Origin: Polychytrium aggregatum
Lineage: Eukaryota > Chytridiomycota > Chytridiomycetes > Polychytriales
Direction: 5' to 3'
Length of the DNA stretch: 25,755 bases
Assembly (NCBI RefSeq): GCF_025602895.1
Contig: NW_026516532.1
Coordinates: 1-25,755 of the forward strand
Numbering within the stretch: the first letter of the stretch is position 1; the number at the start of each line of letters is the position of its first letter. Below are positions 1-7,948 of this stretch, piece after piece. A program made the translations under genes and the position numbers. The notes under the pieces were generated by a model, which was not told the origin of the DNA, did no database searches, and saw nothing but the letters and a program-made list of their open reading frames with translations.

Positions 1-788
1 GTCCATTTTGATGCCATCGGCAGAAATGATCAGCCGAGAAAGTCAACTTCAGAAAGGTCAAAAGAACACTGGCCGGATTGACCTTAAGGAGTGTTCACGA
101 AGGCGAGAGAGAACAAGCTTAACATGCTCCTCATGCTCCTGGGGATCTTTTGAGAAGATCAGGATGTCGTCAAGATAAATGACAACACAGACACCAAGGA
201 GGTCCGAGAAGATGTCGTTCATAAAAAACTGAAAAGCAGCGGGGGCATTCGAAAGACCAAAGGGGATAACATTGTACTCAAATGAGCCAGATTTGCAAAC
301 AAAAGCAGTCTTCCACTCATCGCCCTTCTTGACACGAACCAAGTGGTAAGCATCAGGAAGGTCGAGGTGTGAGAAGACGCGGGCAGAAGAAAGTTTATCC
401 AGAAGATCCTGGAAGAGGGGAAGTGGGTAACGGTTCTTCTTCGTGATGGCATTGAGGCCTCGGTAGTCGACGCAAAGGCGAAGACCACCATTGGGCTTCT
501 TCACGAAGAAGCAGGGAGCACCAACGGGAGAAGAGGATTTGGAGATCCAACCACGTGCGAGGGCGTTGGTCAGATACTCCGAAAGAGCAGATTCCTCGGC
601 CGGGGACAAAGGATAGACTTTCCCCGGCTTTGGCAAACGAGGGTTCCTTTCCATCCTCGGTCCGTACAAACTCAATGGACAAGTCATACGGACGATGAGG
701 AGGCAAGGAAGAAGGAGGGTCAGACTTGAGGCTGGAAAACGTCGCCAAACTCATTGTATTTGAGTGGGACGCCTCGAGAGTCAACAGG
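1..788 (-). pseudogene. pol: Pol fragment, reverse transcriptase domain (element A, left part)
   Basis: This is part of the polyprotein of a Ty3/Gypsy chromovirus: linker plus the fingers and palm of reverse transcriptase. The catalytic YLDD codons read on the minus strand at about 166-177. The conserved blocks around YRGLNAITKKNRYPLP and IPFGLSNAPAAFQ are present. It corresponds to about 3427-4216 of element B. The piece is cut by the window edge at base 1 and by the 5' LTR of element B at 789. Several one-base indels break the frame relative to B, D and E: near 31, 70 and 88 (losses), and near 641 and 735 (gains). Orientation and content fit the upstream half of the same element at 7201-9728, so A was probably split by B. 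RT identity is certain. Whether the two halves are one insertion is inferred. Confidence 0.9.
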
Positions 789-1046
789 TGTTAGGGATAG
801 CTCCTGCTTGTTCTCCACTTTGACTGCACACTTGGCTATTCTTTTGCCTTTCTGTTTGTTTGTGTGTAGCCTTGCAGTTCCCCTCCGATTTTCCGCCTTT
901 TGCCTGTCTTTTCCGCTCCTTCCGCACTTCCGTTTTCCCGCGCTGCTCCGCTTCCTTTGTCTTCTTCGCACGCGCCGGTTTGTTTGTGCACGCGCCTTGC
1001 TGCGATTGGTTGCAATTCGGCTGCCGGTCATGTGTCCCCCCACCGG

Positions 1047-1053
1047 TGACTCA
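1047..1053 (+). promoter_or_regulatory. AP-1/Gcn4-type bZIP site in U3
   Basis: Exact TGACTCA, about 285 bp upstream of the TATA box. It is conserved at the same LTR position in the other copies. It is the consensus of fungal Gcn4/Yap-class bZIP factors. Binding itself is inferred. Confidence 0.45.
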
Positions 1054-1138
1054 TGACCTGCCTGACCGCCCCGATCTCTTGTTCATCTCGCATGCATTTG
1101 CCCCAACCTTATACTTGACCAATCCGCTTCTTGGACGT

Positions 1139-1145
1139 TGAGTCA
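1139..1145 (+). promoter_or_regulatory. Second AP-1/Gcn4-type bZIP site in U3
   Basis: Exact TGAGTCA, the reverse complement of the site at 1047-1053, 92 bp downstream of it. It is conserved in all LTR copies in the window. A pair of such sites suggests stress- or starvation-responsive transcription, as known for several fungal LTR elements. Confidence 0.45.
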
Positions 1146-1332
1146 CATTGCTTCGCCTTTGCACGTTTCTCCTGCCAGGTGCTTCGCTTTTGCTTGCGCC
1201 TCTCTCGCTTTGGTTCTCTGCCTGTCTCGGTGGTCCTTCTCGGCCCTCGTTCGTGCATCGCCCCCTTCGCCCTGCTCGATCGCCCACTTTTCCCTCCCTT
1301 GGCCGCCCTTCGCTGCCAAGTCCGGACTTGTC

Positions 1333-1340
1333 TATAAATA
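1333..1340 (+). promoter_or_regulatory. TATA box of the 5' LTR promoter
   Basis: TATAAATA lies 32 nt before the predicted transcript start at 1372. The same box occurs at the same LTR position in every copy, for example 9177-9184 on the minus strand in element A. Confidence 0.75.
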
Positions 1341-1371
1341 GCCTGACCCCCGCGATGTGTAGTCGAACCTT

Positions 1372-1383
1372 AGCGTTCAAAAT
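1372..1383 (+). other. Self-primer: predicted 5' end of the retroelement RNA
   Basis: AGCGTTCAAAAT in the LTR is the exact reverse complement of 1582-1593 just past the LTR. In Tf1/sushi-type elements the first 11 or so nt of the mRNA fold back onto the primer binding site and are cleaved to prime minus-strand synthesis. The distance to the TATA box fits a start at 1372. A start here also leaves the leader free of ATG, since the last upstream ATG is at 1355. Confidence 0.75.
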
Positions 1384-1390
1384 AGGACTA

Positions 1391-1574
1391 AATAAAGTGC
1401 CTTCTACTTTATTCTCTGAGTGTTCCTCACGTCTCATTTCGAGACAAGTCTTATCTTGAACGGATCTTTGCTTCCCTCGCTCCCTCTCCGAGTCCACTTC
1501 GGACTCTACCCTTGCTTTCCCTGAGCTCACTTCGAGCTCACTTCTTCTTTTGCCGTTGAGTCCCCTTTGGACTC
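1391..1574 (+). other. Row of small hairpins in the R-U5 leader
   Basis: Five short inverted repeats occur in order. 1391-1413: AATAAAGT, 7-nt loop, ACTTTATT. 1431-1445: GTCTC-ATTTC-GAGAC. 1490-1506: GAGTCC-ACTTC-GGACTC. 1523-1539: GAGCTC-ACTTC-GAGCTC. 1558-1574: GAGTCC-CCTTT-GGACTC (CCTTC in most copies). The last four all have 5-nt loops ending in TTC or TTT. The first contains the AATAAA. They lie in the transcribed leader, so roles in RNA packaging, reverse transcription or polyadenylation are possible. Function is unknown. Confidence 0.6.
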
Positions 1575-1581
1575 TAACATC

Positions 1582-1593
1582 ATTTTGAACGCT
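1582..1593 (+). other. Primer binding site, self-complementary to the LTR
   Basis: ATTTTGAACGCT begins 2 nt after the 5' LTR. It pairs over all 12 nt with 1372-1383. The usual TGG start of a tRNA-primed site is absent. The same site is at 8924-8935 (minus) in element A. Confidence 0.8.
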
Positions 1594-1650
1594 CCCTCTT
1601 GGCTTCCCGGCCTTTCTTCTTCTTTCGCCTCTCTTTCCCTCGTCGATCCG

Positions 1651-2605
1651 ATGGCTGAGCCTGCTGCACCCCCTGCAGATCTCAATGCGTATCTGGCGCG
1701 CATGGAGGAGCGTATGAACGCCCTCATGACCCAGAACGCTGCTCTCCATCGTCAGATCCAAGATCTGCAAGCTCCCGCCGCCGCTCCCCGCCAGGTCTAC
1801 CAGGTGAACAAGCCCAAGGAGTTCCTAGGTTCCCGCGACGAGACGACGGCCTTCCTCGCCCAGTGCCACCTCGTCTTCCTCGCCGATCCTGCCTTCTTTG
1901 CGCCCGAGCGCCAGAAGGTCCTTTATGCCACCTCCTTCCTCCGCGGCGAAGCTTTCAAATGGTACGAGGCCGCCTTCTATATGGCCAACCGCTTCCCGGC
2001 TTCCTTCGCCGATTTCGAAGTTGCCCTCAAGTCGACCTTCGGTGAGGACACGGCCTCCTCGCAAGATAAGGCCCTTGAACGACCTCAAACGCTTGGTCCA
2101 GCTCAAGTCCTGCCAAGCCTTCGCCACCCGCTTCGTCCAGCTCGCCGCCCGCGTCCAGACTGACGAACCCACCAAGATGCACTTCTTCAAGGAGGGTTTG
2201 AAGTCTGAGGTCAAGTTCCACCTCATCGGTCTCCGCCCCGCTCCCGCTTCCTTGCCCGAGTTGATCAAGGCAGCGGTCGAGTACGACGATGCCCTCCATC
2301 GTCTCAAGGTCTCCTCCCGTTCCCAACCTCCTCCTCCTTCTTCTCGCTCTGCTCCCCATCACCACCATTCTCCCGCGCATGTTTCTTCTTCCTCCTCTTC
2401 TGCACCCACTCCCATGGACCTTGACTCTGTCTCGGTCCGCCCTGCTAAGCTCTCCGACGTCGAGAAAAAGCGACGTCGTGAGCAGGGTCTCTGCTTGTAC
2501 TGCGGGGAAAAGTCTTGTCCCGGCAGTCGCGATGTTCAGCAGTGCCCGGTTCTGGTCAAACGGAACTCGGGAAATGCTCACAGCCGAGCAGCACCTCGCA
2601 AGTAA
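1651..2605 (+). pseudogene. gag: Gag (capsid/nucleocapsid) of element B, one frameshift
   Basis: Gag forms the virus-like particle and binds the element RNA. The start at 1651 is the first ATG after the predicted transcript start, in GATCCGATGG. The product would be about 317 aa. An N-terminal heptad-like stretch (residues about 13-42) suggests a coiled coil. A retrotransposon Gag/capsid-like core follows, with the segment FLRGEAFKWYE. Then come a Ser/His/Pro-rich linker and a basic C-terminus with a Cys-rich motif CLYCGEKSCPGSRDVQQCP. That motif resembles a zinc knuckle but has Cys where the usual CX2CX4HX4C has His, with wider spacing. One extra base near 2076 (CCTTGAAC where element A has CCTCAAC) breaks the frame. 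Stop TAA at 2603-2605. Pol overlaps in the -1 frame. Confidence 0.85.
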
Positions 2606-2624
2606 GCGAGGTGGTCTGTTCGGC
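2569..2624 (+). promoter_or_regulatory. -1 ribosomal frameshift signal between gag and pol
   Basis: The slippery heptamer G GGA AAT (2569-2575) lies in the gag frame exactly as X XXY YYZ. A 7-nt spacer (2576-2582) follows. Then a stem pairs 2583-2599 with 2606-2624: 17 bp with one G-U pair and a 2-nt bulge at 2614-2615. The 6-nt loop AAGTAA contains the gag stop codon. The pol frame is open from 2482, giving a 124-nt overlap. The same signal is present in element A at 7893-7948. Confidence 0.8.
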
Positions 2625-5600
2625 GATACGAACATCTTCCCCCTCTGACTCGTCACTATCGGACGATAAGCTTCTTCTTCCGGCCACTCTTATCGTCATG
2701 AGTCTTTCTGGCCCGGTCTCCATCTCCCTTTCTGTTTTTATTGATGATGGATGTTCCGCTCTTGCCCTCATTGATCCTGCCTTTGCCGATCTCCATAAAC
2801 TCTCTCTTATCCCTCTTTCTACTCCTTACTCCGTTTCCCTTGCTGATGGTTCTTCGGCCGGTTTCATTCGTTTCCAAACCGCGCCTTTGACTCTGACCAT
2901 TGGTTCCCACACCGAGTCGATTTCTTTTCTTGTGACTCGACTCTCCACCACTCCCATCACTCTTGGTCTTCCCTGGATGCGCTTGCATAATCCAGTTGTT
3001 AATTGGAAGTCCCTCTCCCTTTCATTCTCCGATCCCTCTTGCCTTGCTGATGGACACATCCTCGCGGATGTCTCTGCTTCTTCCTTGGACACTCCGTCCG
3101 CTTCCGGCTCCTCGCCTCCCCCTTCGGGCACTTCGCCTTTGACTCCTCCTCCCTCCGGTCCTTCCCTTACACCGGTTCCCTCCTTTGGCACTTCGCCTTC
3201 CCTTTCTTCCCGCCTTGACTCTGCTTCGCTTTCTGAAGAGCCAACGGCTTTATCTTCACCCGACATTGAGCTCGTTAATGCGGCGAGTCTTCTCCGTCTT
3301 GCACGGGAAGACAAGCTCGACATTTTCGCTGCCCAAATGGATATCCGTCCTCCTTCGCCGGAGACGTATCCTACGGTGTCGATAAGGTCCGTGCTCACGA
3401 CGAAGGTGTATGCCGAGTCTGGCACCCCTGTTGACTCTCGAGGCTGTCCCACTCAAATACAATGAGTTTGGCGACGTTTTCAGCCTCAAGTCTGACCCTC
3501 CTTCTTCCTTGCCTCCTCATCGTCCGTATGACTTGTCCATTGAGTTTGTACGGACCGAGGATGGAAAGGAACCTCGTTTGCCAAAGCCGGGGAAAGTCTA
3601 TCCTTTGTCCCCGGCCGAGGAATCTGCTCTTTCGGAGTATCTGACCAACGCCCTCGCACGTGGTTGGATCTCCAAATCCTCTTCTCCCGTTGGTGCTCCC
3701 TGCTTCTTCGTGAAGAAGCCCAATGGTGGTCTTCGCCTTTGCGTCGACTACCGAGGCCTCAATGCCATCACGAAGAAGAACCGTTACCCTCTTCCCCTCT
3801 TCCAGGATCTTCTGGATAAACTTTCTTCTGCCCGCGTCTTCTCACACCTCGACCTTCCTGATGCTTACCACTTGGTTCGTGTCAAGAAGGGCGATGAGTG
3901 GAAGACTGCTTTTGTTTGCAAATCTGGCTCATTTGAGTACAATGTTATCCCCTTTGGTCTTTCGAATGCCCCCGCTGCTTTTCAGTTTTTTATGAACGAC
4001 ATCTTCTCGGACCTCCTTGGTGTCTGTGTTGTCATTTATCTTGACGACATCCTGATCTTCTCAAAAGATCCCCAGGAGCATGAGGAGCATGTTAAGCTTG
4101 TTCTCTCTCGCCTTCGTGAACACTCCCTTAAGGTCAATCCGGCCAAGTGTTCTTTTGACCTTTCTGAAGTTGACTTTCTCGGCATGATCATTTCTGCCGA
4201 TGGCATCAAAATGGACCCTGCCAAGGTCGAGGCCGTTTCCCTTTGGCCTGTTCCCTCTTCTGCTCGCGATATCCAAGTCTTTATTGGTTTCGCAAACTTT
4301 TACCGCCGCTTCGTCAAGGACTTTTCCGCACTTGCTCGTCCTTTGACTTCCCTCACTACCAAATCCTCCACCTTCTCTTGGTCTCCCGAGGCCCAAGAGG
4401 CTTTTGATTCTCTTAAACTTTCCTTCACTTCCGCACCTATTCTTCGATACTTTGATTTCTCTAAACCCGCTGTCATCGAGCCCGATGCTTCTGACTTTGC
4501 TTTGGGTGCCGTCCTTTCTCAGTTTGACCCTGACGGCGCTCTTCACCCCGTTGCTTTTCACTCTCGGCAATTCCGTCCCGCCGAGGTGAATTATGACACT
4601 CACGACAAAGAGCTCCTCGCCATTGTCGATTCCTTTACCGCCTGGCGTCATTACTTGATGGCTGCCGACCCTGATATTCCCACTCTTGTTTTCTCTGATC
4701 ATCAGAACCTTACCCGGTTCACTGCCGCTTCTCAACTTTCTCGCCGCCAGTTCCGGTGGGCCCAATTCCTTTCTGACTTTGCTTTTCGCATTTACCACCG
4801 CCCTGGTCGTCTCAACACCAAAGCCGATGCTCTCAGTCGCCGTTCTGACTTTGAGATAAAGCCTGGTGACTCCCTCCACTCCACCAACTTCCTTCAGCTG
4901 TTCGAGTCTATTTCTCTCGACAGCATCACTGTTATCGGCTCGAATCCCGACTTTCTTTCCGAGATTCGAGCTGCCACCCTTTCTTGTTCCCTCCTTTCTG
5001 ACTTTAACGCCAAACGTCTTGATGGCGATTACTCCTTCCGTGACGGTCTCCTTTACTTTAAAGACCTGATCGTTGTCCCTTCCCCCGAGCTCCAGCTCAA
5101 AGTGTTTGAGCAACGTCACTGCTCCGCTGCCGCTGGTCACTTTGGTCTTGCCAAGACCGTTGAGCTCAGTCTCCCGGGACTTTCACTGGCCCCGGCTTCG
5201 TAAGTCTGTGCGTCGCTTCATTGCTAATTGTGAAGCGTGCCAGCGAGCCAAGCCGTCCCGTCACTCCCCTTATGGTTTACTTCATCCTCTCCCCGTTCCT
5301 TCCGAACGTTGGTGGGACCTGTCGATGGACTTCATCACGGATCTCCCACCTTCGAACGGTTTTGACTCGATCTTCGTGGTTAAGGACCGCCTGTCCAAAC
5401 AAGCACACTTTGTGCCCACCACGAAGACGGTTACAGGCGAGCAAACCGCCGAACTCTTCCTCTCCCACATCTTCCGCTTGCATGGTTGTCCCCGGTCTAT
5501 TGTTTCGGACCGAGGAACTCAGTTTACTTCGGCCTTCTGGAGGCGCTTCAATGAGCTTCTGAAGACGAAGATTTCCCTTTCTTCTGCCTTCCACCCCGAG

Positions 5601-6396
5601 ACCGACGGTTCGACCGAGGTTCTCAACCAGGTCATCGAGCAGTATTTGCGTATCCATTGCAATTACCTGCAAGACGACTGGACCCTTCACCTTCCCCTTG
5701 CCGAGTTCACTTACAACAACTCGGAAAACACCTCCACTGGCATGACTCCCTTCTTTGCAGTCCATGGCCATCACCCCATTTTCGATCCCTCTATCATTCG
5801 TGATCCCTCTGTTGTGCCCTCTGCCGAAGAACGTGTCGACCGACTTCAGACCGTTCTCGAGGATCTCAAGGCCAACCTCCGGGTTGCCCAAGAGTCCTAC
5901 ACTGTGCAGGCCAACAAATCCCGTCTCCCCACTCCCGACATCTCCGTTGGCGACCTCGTTTTTCTGGATCGTCGCCACATTCGCACCCTTCGTCCCTCCA
6001 ACAAGCTTGACCAGAAAAAGCTTGGCCCCTTTAAAGTTCTTCGCCGCATCAACCCCGTTGCCTTTGAGCTTAAACTCCCTTCCACACTTAAAGTTCCACC
6101 CCGTTTTCCATGTATCCCTCCTTGAACCCCGAACGAAGGACATTGTTCCCGAGTTCACCCAACCAGAACCACCTCCCATTCTTGTTAACTCCCAGGAAGA
6201 GTTTGAGGTCGAGACTGTTCTCGATTCTCGGCTCTTCCGTGGTCGCTTACAGTACTTGGTTCAGTGGAAGGGCTATTCCGAGACTGACCGGTCTTGGGAG
6301 CCCGCTGCCAATGTTTCCCACGCCACTGATCTTGTTGCTGACTTCCACCTTCGCTATCCCTCAAAGCCGAAGGCGACGTCCGGAGTTCGTCGCTAA
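2575..6396 (+). pseudogene. pol: Pol polyprotein of element B: PR-RT-RNase H-IN-chromodomain, frames broken
   Basis: Pol is made as a Gag-Pol fusion by -1 frameshifting, about 1270 aa from 2575. The protease (about 2690-3050) has DDG in VFIDDGCSALALID where retropepsins usually have DSG or DTG. RT has YLDD at 4037-4048. RNase H (about 4470-4860) has EPDASD, HDKELLAIV and SDHQNL. Integrase has an HHCC zinc finger (about 5110-5250), then catalytic D, D and E codons at 5328, 5508 and 5616; D2 and E are 35 residues apart. A GPF module (about 6010-6110) follows, and then a chromodomain (about 6196-6370, LQYLVQWKGY and SWEP), which identifies a chromovirus that can be tethered to modified histone tails. 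One-base gains near 3444, 5169 and 6094 split it into four frames. The stop overlaps the polypurine tract. Confidence 0.93.
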
Positions 6397-6405
6397 GGAA
6401 GGGGA
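6395..6405 (+). other. Polypurine tract of element B
   Basis: AAGGAAGGGGA lies 3 nt (TGA) before the 3' LTR at 6409. It primes plus-strand DNA synthesis in LTR elements. It shares two bases with the pol stop codon (6394-6396). Confidence 0.8.
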
Positions 6406-6408
6406 TGA

Positions 6409-7200
6409 TGTTAGGGATAGCTCCTGCTTGTTCTCCACTTTGACTGCACACTTGGCTATTCTTTTGCCTTTCTGTTTGTTTGTGTGTAGCCTTGCAGTTC
6501 CCCTCCGATTTTCCGCCCTTTTGCCTGTCTTTTCCGCTCCTTCCGCACTTCCGTTTTCCCGCGCTGCTCCGCTTCCTTTGTCTTCTTCGCACGCGCCGGT
6601 TTGTTTGTGCACGCGCCTTGCTGCGATTGGTTGCAATTCGGCTGCCGGTCATGTGTCCCCCCACCGGTGACTCATGACCTGCCTGACCGCCCCGATCTCT
6701 TGTTCATCTCGCATGCATTTGCCCCAACCTTATACTTGACCAATCCGCTTCTTGGACGTTGAGTCACATTGCTTCGCCTTTGCACGTTTCTCCTGCCAGG
6801 TGCTTCGCTTTTGCTTGCGCCTCTCTCGCTTTGGTTCTCTGCCTGTCTCGGTGGTCCTTCTCGGCCCTCGTTCGTGCATCGCCCCCTTCGCCCTGCTCGA
6901 TCGCCCACTTTTCCCTCCCTTGGCCGCCCTTCGCTGCCAAGTCCGGACTTGTCTATAAATAGCCTGACCCCCGCGATGTGTAGTCGAACCTCAGCGTTCA
7001 AAATAGGACTAAATAAAGTGCCTTCTACTTTATTCTCTGAGTGTTCCTCACGTCTCATTTCGAGACTAGTCTTATCTTGAACGGATCTTTGCTTCCCTCG
7101 CTCCCTCTCCGAGTCCACTTCGGACTTTACCCTTGCCTTCCCTGAGCTCACTTCGAGCTCACTTCTTCTTTTGCCGTTGAGTCCCCTTCGGACTCTAACA
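6409..7200 (+). repeat. 3' LTR of element B
   Basis: 792 bp, TGTTAG...CTAACA, nearly identical to 789-1579. The TATA box is at about 6954 and the self-primer-like AGCGTTCAAAAT is near 6993. The differences from the 5' LTR include an extra C near 6518 and U5 substitutions, which match the 3' LTRs of F, D and E. Confidence 0.95.
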
Positions 7201-7942
7201 CGAGCTTGTCTTCCCGTGCAAGACGGAGAAGACTCGCCGCATTAACGAGCTCAATGTCGGGCGAAGATAAAGCCGTTGGCTCTTCAGAAAGCGAAGCAGA
7301 GTCAAGGCGGGAAGAAAGGGAAGGCGAAGTGCCAAAGGAGGGAACCGGTGTAAGGGAAGGACCGGAGGGAGGAGTCAAAGGCGAAGTGCCCGAAGGGGGA
7401 GGCGAGGAGCCGGAAGCGGACGGAGTGTCCAAGGAAGAAGCAGAGACATCCGCGAGGATGTGTCCATCAGCAAGGCAAGAGGGATCGGAGAATGAAAGGG
7501 AGAGGGACTTCCAATTAACAACTGGATTATGCAAGCGCATCCAGGGAAGACCAAGAGTGATGGGAGTGGTGGAGAGTCGAGTCACAAGAAAAGAAATCGA
7601 CTCGGTGTGGGAACCAATGGTCAGAGTCAAAGGCGCGGTTTGGAAACGAATGAAACCGGCCGAAGAACCATCAGCAAGGGAAACGGAGTAAGGAGTAGAA
7701 AGAGGGATAAGAGAGAGTTTATGGAGATCGGCAAAGGCAGGATCAATGAGGGCAAGAGCGGAACATCCATCATCAATAAAAACAGAAAGGGAGATGGAGA
7801 CCGGGCCAGAAAGACTCATGACGATAAGAGTGGCCGGAAGAAGAAGCTTATCGTCCGATAGTGACGAGTCAGAGGGGGAAGATGTTCGTATCGCCGAACA
7901 GACCACCTCGCTTACTTGCGAGGTGCTGCTCGGCTGTGAGCA
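7201..7942 (-). pseudogene. pol: Pol N-terminal part (protease) of element A, truncated
   Basis: This is the pol frame after the -1 frameshift site of element A. It encodes the aspartic protease that cleaves Gag and Pol, with DDG in the expected active-site segment (VFIDDGCSALALID), as in element B. A Ser/Thr/Pro-rich linker of low complexity follows. One codon is missing relative to B in its Pro run near 7370. The frame itself is open throughout but ends at the junction with the 3' LTR of B. The RT part is at 1-788. Protease assignment is from position and motif. The unusual DDG lowers certainty that it is active. Confidence 0.85.
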
Positions 7943-7948
7943 TTTCCC
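7893..7948 (-). promoter_or_regulatory. -1 frameshift signal of element A
   Basis: On the minus strand: GGGAAAT (7948-7942), a 7-nt spacer, and a stem-loop over 7934-7893 with the gag stop in its loop. It has the same sequence and geometry as in element B. Confidence 0.78.

Larger units (their letters stand above)
789..1579 (+). repeat. 5' LTR of element B
   Basis: The 791-bp direct repeat matches 6409-7200. It is bounded by the inverted hexamers TGTTAG and CTAACA, with TG...CA ends as expected for integrase substrates. From the motifs, U3 runs to about 1371, R begins at the predicted transcript start at 1372, and U5 ends at 1579. It holds two AP-1/Gcn4-like sites, a CCAAT box (1119-1123), an inverted CCAAT (1005-1009), a TATA box and an AATAAA (1391-1396). 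Confidence 0.95.
789..7200 (+). mobile_element. Full-length Ty3/Gypsy chromovirus, element B (6412 bp)
   Basis: This is a complete LTR retrotransposon: 5' LTR 789-1579, self-complementary primer site, gag, -1 frameshift signal, pol (PR-RT-RNase H-IN-chromodomain), polypurine tract, 3' LTR 6409-7200. Both LTRs start TGTTAG and end CTAACA. They differ by about five substitutions and one indel by my count, so the insertion is young. The coding region is otherwise intact but carries four one-base gains, near 2076, 3444, 5169 and 6094. It lies in opposite orientation inside element A. The flanking bases (AACAGG on the left, CGAGCT on the right) show no target-site duplication. Confidence 0.95.

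Noticed and set aside
1148..1459. Open frames of 66-160 aa on both strands within the LTRs
   Set aside because: They recur in every LTR only because the LTR is repeated, several frames are open at once, and composition is Ser/Arg-rich without domains. They overlap promoter and leader signals.
1580..1600. tRNA-primed primer binding site
   Set aside because: There is no TGG start next to the LTR. The 12-nt match to the element's own RNA explains the site better.
2504..2512. GGGGAAAAG as an alternative slippery site
   Set aside because: In the gag frame it reads GGG GAA AAG and does not fit X XXY YYZ. The hairpin is about 70 nt away.
4061..5140. Long antisense frames over pol (also 5277-6179, 19010-19894, 19907-20749)
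   Set aside because: They are shadows of the C/T-rich pol codons. The sense frame has clear RT, RNase H and integrase motifs.
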